This document shows positions 58,147 through 64,000 of a DNA stretch of 64,000 bases, in pieces (positions within the stretch are counted from its first letter, which is position 1; every line of letters starts with the position of its first letter). The stretch is from contig NC_063435.1 in assembly GCF_020379485.1 (NCBI RefSeq), positions 3,286,001-3,350,000 of the forward strand, written 5' to 3'. The notes below the pieces were generated by a model. That model was not told where the DNA came from. It made no database searches and was given only the letters and a program-made list of their open reading frames with translations. The position numbers were made by a program, and so were the translations under genes. The stretch comes from Brassica napus. Lineage: Eukaryota; Streptophyta; Magnoliopsida; Brassicales; Brassicaceae.

Positions 58147-59368
58147 CTAACGCAGTCCAAAGTCATACATATCATAACGATCCCATAAATCTAAGTCTTC
58201 CACAAGCAGATCTGAATCAAACATGTCAATTTCACTGCCAGATGACGACGGAGGAGTATAAGAACCTGATGGCGATGGTTGATGATTCTCTTTAATCACA
58301 TTTTGACAATCTTTATCATGACTGGTTATCCCACGGTGACGGTACTGATCCACAGTTTCCTCTTTGATGCTACCTTCTTCATGCTTAACCGATACAGATA
58401 AACCGCTCGTGTGACTTTCCTTCTCCTGATCAAGATCTTCTCCGAACCAGATCATCCGGGAATTTTCCAAATCATTAACTGAATCCCCAACGGTAGTTAA
58501 ACCAGCATCTTGGTTATGGTTGATATTGCAAGTGTGGTGGCCAAAGTACGTTGTTCGGTAAACGGGAGGATTGTCTTTAATCTTCTGTTCATGCTTTCTT
58601 GCTCCACAGGCATGGTCTATGTTGTAAGAACATCTATAGTAGCTCCTGTATTAACATTAATGCATACAACAATTAGTATCAGAGATCTGAATGAAAGTTG
58701 ATTACAATAAACAAATATGATTAGACTATTTCTGATATTACCTTTGGTGTTTAGATTGTTTAATAGTCTTTTGGCCATATTTCCTCCAAAGAAACCCATC
58801 GTAGTAGTTCGGATCCGGTGAATCGTGCCTCCAATTCTCACTTGAATTCGTGTTATTATTCTTTCTGAAAATACGGTGGTATCAAAAAATTAGCATACAA
58901 ATTATCAAATATCACATCTCTTAGCTAATTTACACCCTAAACATATGATGACATTGAGTTTATAATAAAAAGTTATTTTTAACAAAATAAAAAAAAAACA
59001 TAGTTTTATTTGAACAAAAGTTTTGTAAGCAAGGAAACATGAGGGTTAGATGTTAACTATTAATACCTTTTCTTGGAGTGGCTTCTCTGGGGAAGAGGAG
59101 GAGAAGAAGAAGAAGAAGAATCCCTTGAAGATAAATCAGAAAAAAAATTATCCTCCGATTTTGGTTTATCAGAAAAGATTGAGATGGCACTGGAAAAACA
59201 ATGGACAATCGATTTAGCAAGATCATAGTTTGAAACCGATCTTCCGTCAGCCATTGGATGGTCAAGCTGCAGCTTCAGCCGCTTGGCACAGCTTTGGCCA
59301 TAAAGGATAGCTTGTACCGCCTTTTCGTGGGAGGTATTCATAGAGTTGAGTGTGCTTGTTTTAGCCAT
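58147..59368 (-). CDS. WRKY38: Group III WRKY factor, WRKY38/62-like, copy 2
   Basis: Three exons (59067-59368, 58742-58864, 58147-58645) join in frame to 307 residues. The ATG at 59366-59368 gives MAKTSTLNSMNTSHEKAVQ, nine residues more than copy 1 can have. The WRKY core in exon 2 is identical in sequence to copy 1 (DGFLWRKYGQKTIKQSKHQR), and the zinc site is again C-X7-C-X23-H-X-C, with NIDHACGARKHE instead of NIDYACGAKKHE. A Ser-rich insertion lies in exon 1, and the end is extended by GLR. Introns are also closely similar, so the duplication is fairly recent. Both copies look functional by motif. It would act as a nuclear W-box-binding regulator of defence genes, like copy 1. Confidence 0.93.
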
Positions 59369-59505
59369 TTTCTTCCTCTCAAGTCTCTTCTGTATGCTAT
59401 AAATTCTGAGTGGATAAAAAGATCATATATAGGGTAAATGCCAAGTGGTGCTCACATATTACCAGATAAGGGAAAGGGACAAAAACTATTGATTAGAAAG
59501 TATTA
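59369..59505 (-). promoter_or_regulatory. WRKY copy 2 proximal promoter
   Basis: Similar to copy 1 up to 59505, where the MITE interrupts it. A TATA-like TATATATG on the minus strand lies at about 59433-59440. Confidence 0.45.
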
Positions 59506-59778
59506 GAGCATGATTAATATATGGTTTTTAGGGTGGGTTCTTATCGGAATATAAAAAACTGTTTTTTAACTTTTAACTAAGACACTAAGAATCGATTCTT
59601 AAATAAAATATTTAAGAGAAGGTTTTTTATATTTCGCAATAACTCTATCATAAGAACCCTCCATTAATCATGTTTTTAGTAAATTTTATTTAAGAGACAA
59701 TTCTTAGTTAAAAGTGAAGATACAGTTTTTTATATTCTGCTAATAACTATATCCTAAAAAACCCCATTAATCATGTTC
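59506..59778. mobile_element. Tourist-like MITE
   Basis: A 273-bp element with ends GAGCATGATTAAT and, in reverse complement, GAACATGATTAAT, and direct TTA repeats on both sides (59503-59505, 59779-59781). Copy 1 keeps the single TTA (53461-53463) in otherwise matching sequence, proving insertion. It lies about 140 bp above the WRKY copy 2 start codon. Confidence 0.92.
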
Positions 59779-61089
59779 TTAGGAAAATACAGCATGTTAT
59801 AGTTTAATCATATTTGCAGTAGAACTAAATTGACTTTACCAATTATAGATCAAGTTTTGTATTCCTAATCCAGCTATTTTTTATCAAAAAAAAAATCCAG
59901 CCATTTTCGTACACTAGGGTATATTTTAATATAAATATAAATATAAAAGTAAGATTTATGTTTTTTTTTAACAACCACCAATTGTGAGAGTAAAGGAAAA
60001 TTAGGTGTTGACTTTGCAAATGATCTGTCATGTAATTGAAAACAAAATTTTATTTTAAATAATTTTTCATTTGGGCTAATTGGCTTACTAGCCACATTTC
60101 GGTGAGAACTCAAGGAAATGGACATGATTTTGACATAATGCAGTCACTAACTTTTTGCCTTGATTTCTGCCGGTTATAGCCTTTTATGTAATAGGTTATC
60201 GGTTCTTTCACATGGAGAAAACAACGTGGTGGTTTTCTGTCCCCTAATAACAATGAAACATTTTTGGAAGCACGTGCATAAACCATATTCAAAATCAAAA
60301 GAAGGAAAAAAAATGCAGAGAGAGGAATTGATGATAAGTAAGTGTAAAAGACAACGTTAAACAAACGGAGAATCCAGAAACTGTAGTTCCATACTATATA
60401 TTATAGATAGAATAATATAAAGACAAATATAGTTCCAATTGAAAGAGCATTTACATTGGACAGTTGAAATATGCATGATACACGCAAAGTATGTAATACT
60501 TTATCTAAAATGAAGCCATATATTGCCAAAATAAGTCAGATATTGCAAAAATATAAGTTACTATCTTATGTTCCCTTCATAACACTGCAAATAAAGTTTA
60601 ATTTCCATTTCACAAGTAACACATAATATAGAATATTATTTTTTATATCGTAGAACTATTCCATATGGTAACATAACCATATCATTTATGAAGTTAGAAG
60701 CAGATCAAACACAACGTACTGGTGGCCAGTAAAATACATTACCATTCTACATGAGGCATATAGAATAGAAATGGTAAAAATGTATTTGCAATCTAAAGAT
60801 CATCTTAACATATTTTTTAAATGCTGATATGGTCATGCTTTCATGGAAGGTGGTAATGCATGCCCCAATGCCAACTCCAGTCGTACATAAACTAAACCCT
60901 ATCAACTATCACTAAGCCCTACATAAAAATATAAACTCTAATCCAATGTCAACCCCAATCTTTCATAAACTAAACTCCCAAGTAACATGCATTTCCATTC
61001 TACATGAGCTATAGAATATAAAATGTGACAAACGATATAGCACAGTACATATATATATTGTTCAAATTTTGAAGTGTCTATGATTGTAG

Positions 61090-62000
61090 AGGCAAATATT
61101 ATGTACTATGTTATATCGGTAAACTAAATCCACGTGCAATAATACAGGGACATATATTTACATTCTTCATTAGTCACATGAAATACAAAGCTAATGGGAA
61201 TGGTAATATAACATTTGAGAGTAAACACTAAAACTAAGTTAAGAAAATATAAACCCCAATACATAGGTAACCCAAATCTTTGTGAAATTAAATCCACATG
61301 TCATACTATTGAGAACATGTATTTATATTCCTCATGACCAACATGAAATACAAAGCTAATGGGATTGGTAATAGAACACTTGATAGTAAACACTAAACCC
61401 AAGTTAAGAAAATATAAACCTCAATACATAGGGAACCCAAATCTTATGGAAATATAAACCTCATGAGCCACATGGAATTTGCAGTGGGAAACGTAGGTAC
61501 AATCTCATGCGAATGTTATTCCATATAATTGTGCTATGTATTTATTATTTTAAATGTTCCATTCCATATACCGTATACTATGTTACTTGGATACAAATCT
61601 AATGGGGGAGTGGTAAAACTACACTTGACATTAAACACCTAACACAAGTTGATGACAGCTATTACATATGAAAGAGTAGGAGGATGCCACGTACACCTCT
61701 TGATTTACCAAGATATTTTCACCGTGTAACTTTAAACAATGGGTATAAGGTAATGGTTACGAGAAGGGAAATGTCTGTTATAGGGTTACAAAAAGACTTT
61801 TATTCCATTGGAACAATACTATTTCAAATGGTACTATGTGTATAGTAGATCAAGCATTGAGCACCATGATATACAAAGATAAAGGGGATGGTAACCAAAC
61901 AATTGATAATAAACACTAAACCCAAGTTAGAAAAATATAAACCCTAATCCCTAGACAACCCAAATTTTACTGAAATTAAATCATGGTAAATACTTCATAT
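61090..62000. repeat. Diverged subrepeats inside the MULE
   Basis: Units of about 150 bp recur near 61197, 61358 and 61885. Each has GAAATACAAAGCTAATGGGA or close, GTAAACACTAAACCCAAGTT and AAATATAAACC followed by AACCCAAATCTT. Copy number about four, with diverged partial units. Confidence 0.7.
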
Positions 62001-62094
62001 ATGAACACCAAACGTACAAACTTACACAACCCAATTCCAAATTTAAACAGAGAGGGACTACAAATAAGATCATTTTCATTTCATATACACTGAA

Positions 62095-62424
62095 TCAAAT
62101 AGAAATAGAAGCAGTTACAAGTGCAAAGTCTTGAATAGCATACCGAATTGGTTTCCCCACGAAAAGCCACCAAAATTCGAAGTCTTTCTCATTGATCAAC
62201 TGTCGTGAAAGAAGGTAATGAAGAAACATAACCGAGAAGGTATGGAACCCCATCTTTAGTACTTGGTCAAACTGTGAAGCACTCAACATCGTCAGGTCCT
62301 CATCATCTAATGCACTATTTATCACTTCAATCCAACGGAGATTGAAATAGTTGTTAACCTTTTTCTTGCCACTGGGTTTGCAGCTTGTTTCAAACAATCT
62401 ACTTGGAAGCTCTAATTCGTCCAT
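62095..62424 (-). pseudogene. DUF1985 domain fragment of a transposon gene
   Basis: 109 residues. The DUF1985 core is visible: QFDQVLKMGFHTFSVMFLHY, then LSRQLINEKDFEFWWLFVGK and PIRYAIQDFALVT, followed at once by a stop. In full-length plant versions this domain precedes a Ulp1-like SUMO protease within Mutator-like (Kaonashi-type) elements; the protease is missing here. Truncated, with no independent host role expected. Confidence 0.75.
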
Positions 62425-63370
62425 AACAAACCTGAAGAATGGAAAGTAAGAGAGTCAAAGAGTGAAGATGGTTCACAATGTCATATGCAATATATAAATG
62501 AATAATGAGCTAAGCAGGGTAAGAACCAGCAACCGAATGGAACAACATATCATGTGAAAGTACCATTTCATGTGAAATGGAATATTATGAATAACATACT
62601 ATTCCAGTTAATATGACACTCATCAGGCTAAATATACAGATACGGACGTAACATATATGTGGTTTGGGTTTAGTGTTCCACAAAATAATCGATATTTCTA
62701 GACCATGAACAATGGACCACAAAGACAGAAACCCCAAAACAAGCATAACTTAAATTAACGACATCAGGCTGAGAACCACACCCAAACACAAAGTGAGACA
62801 AATCAAACATTATCGCAAGTGCTACTATCCTACATGGAATGGTTTAATGGGATACGAATACTTACGCTGTTGTCAAAGCAGAGAAACAGAGACGAATCAG
62901 AAAGCCAAAAAACTTACGATGTTGTCAAAGCTCTGAGAAAACGCTACTCTGTGAAGTTGGAGATTCCGGCGGTGTTACTCCCCTCCGCCGAAACCGTCGC
63001 GCAAAACCGAACCACCGACGCCCGGAAAGCCGAAGCCGATGAGAAGGGAAGATGACGGAGATGAAAAGTTGATTGCAGTGAGAGGCGAGCCGTAGGAGCA
63101 GAGAAGCGGCAGGGTCGTTTGGAATTTCAGAGAGAACCAACGAAGAAAGCGAGAAGGAGAAGATGTGTGGAATAAGAGAATACACGATTTACTTTGGACA
63201 ATAAAAGATAAACTTTTTTTTAATTGTAGCAGGTTAGCCGGTAAAAGAGAAAGGATAAGATAGTATTATTATGTATTATTGACGCCGTCTATACATCTGT
63301 TAGGTAAAAGTGCTATAAGGTGAATTACCTTTTTTTTCATGTCTATATCTCCTAATTTCCCTTTTCATTT

Positions 63371-64000
63371 TTATTACACTAGTCTTATTTAGTAGTGTAC
63401 TAGAGTTTTTACTTTTTAATGGTTAGTCATGTGTGAAAGACAGAACAGGAGGCAAGTGGCTGTTTCCGTCGGACTTCGACGTTAGCAACACATGACGTAG
63501 TAGGCGCTGACTTCAGCACAATGACGTCAGAAACAACAACAACAACTAGTCTGCGTGGAATTCCCTGGCTGGCTAGCTAATGATATTATCCAGAAACTAA
63601 TACATTATCTTTCAAAAGAAATTAGGTATTAAGACTTCTAGTAAATGGTAAACCTTAAACAACTTTTAATAGTTTTATTTAAATTTATTTTAACGGACAT
63701 ATAATCTTTTAAGAATATTTTAATTAAGTAAATACCTTCAAACAACAAACCCTCCAAATTGTACAATCAGATTATGTTAAACTGGTGTCATTCAAAATTT
63801 TACAACGCTAACTCCATATATTTTCACTCTAGTTAACCGACCACAATTATACAATTTTCGAAAATTGTAATCCGTTACAGGTCATTAAGTACTAATTCAT
63901 GAAAGTGTTTAGAATGATAAGAACGAAGTATTTGTAAAATTTCTTACCAAATATATATAATAATATTATTTAATATTATAATCAAAATTTAAAGCAAAAG
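63371..64000. other. Right end of segmental copy 2
   Basis: Matches copy 1 from about 53928 to 54440, including a conserved block at about 63445-63580. Similarity ends near 63880; beyond that no gene is seen. Confidence 0.65.
63493..63526. promoter_or_regulatory. Paired TGACG sites, WRKY copy 2
   Basis: TGACG at 63493-63497 and 63522-63526, the second in the palindrome TGACGTCA. Same spacing as in copy 1, but about 4.1 kb from the start codon because of the MULE and MITE insertions. Confidence 0.55.

Larger units (their letters stand above)
60073..63361 (-). mobile_element. MULE-type element with DUF1985 gene
   Basis: A 3289-bp insert with a 9-bp target duplication TTTTCATTT (60064-60072 and 63362-63370). 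Copy 1 has the single site at 53919-53927. The left end is GGGCTAATTGGCTT and the right in reverse complement GGGAAATTAGGAG, so terminal inverted repeats are weak, as in non-TIR Mutator-like elements. It carries a DUF1985 fragment on the minus strand (62095-62424) and a 5' Arg-rich frame at 62925-63185 of a type often seen in such elements. The left 2 kb is non-coding with subrepeats. No transposase was recognised. Confidence 0.85.

Noticed and set aside
62819..63055. 78-residue plus-strand frame in the MULE
   Set aside because: Antisense to the Arg-rich frame typical of such elements and without any domain.

Overview
This is a plant nuclear window. It is AT-rich, with GT-AG introns, many transposons, and a gene order that I recognise as the Arabidopsis thaliana chromosome 5 block around At5g22390 to At5g22570. 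The many Brassica-type Helitrons, MITEs and LINE fragments point to a Brassicaceae species, most likely tribe Brassiceae (Brassica or Raphanus type). Species and orthology are inferred from memory of gene order and family motifs; no search was run.

Layout. 1-5 kb holds no gene, only LINE tails and a MITE. 5.0-5.7 kb (-) is a FANTASTIC FOUR-like gene. 5.7-11.8 kb is transposon-rich and carries a MULE-type MITE with a 9-bp target duplication, a complete non-autonomous Helitron and a MITE. 11.8-24 kb is the conserved gene block: a CRIB-RhoGAP regulator of ROP GTPases (-), a class III peroxidase (+), an Ole e 1-like secreted protein (+), ribosomal protein L10a (uL1) (-) and an alpha/beta hydrolase (-). 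All five give complete in-frame exon joins. 25-36 kb has only a short cystatin-like fragment and mobile DNA: a 2.8-kb Helitron, a foldback element, a GC-rich poly(A) retroposon and a hAT element. The genes I expect here from Arabidopsis (the At5g22470-22490 equivalents) are absent. 36.1-39.4 kb (+) is a complete 10-exon fatty acyl-CoA reductase (FAR1 type).

40.2-47.6 kb is a decayed alkaline/neutral invertase on the minus strand. It is split by an apparently intact 6.3-kb LINE (ORF1 with zinc knuckle; ORF2 with endonuclease, reverse transcriptase and RNase H) flanked by a perfect 17-bp target duplication.

47.2-64 kb is a tandem segmental duplication. Each copy holds an invertase exon fragment, a small membrane-protein gene (intact in copy 1, truncated in copy 2) and a group III WRKY gene of the WRKY38/62 type. 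Both WRKY genes have intact WRKYGQK and C2HC motifs. The copies differ by several insertions for which the other copy preserves the empty site: a hAT element, a LINE fragment, a tRNA-like SINE, a 28-bp poly(A) insertion, a MITE, a 3.3-kb MULE, a tandem-repeat MITE and a Helitron remnant. The MULE and MITE move a conserved TGACG-containing upstream block from about 0.75 kb to about 4.1 kb from the second WRKY start. This duplicated defence-regulator locus is the most interesting part of the window.
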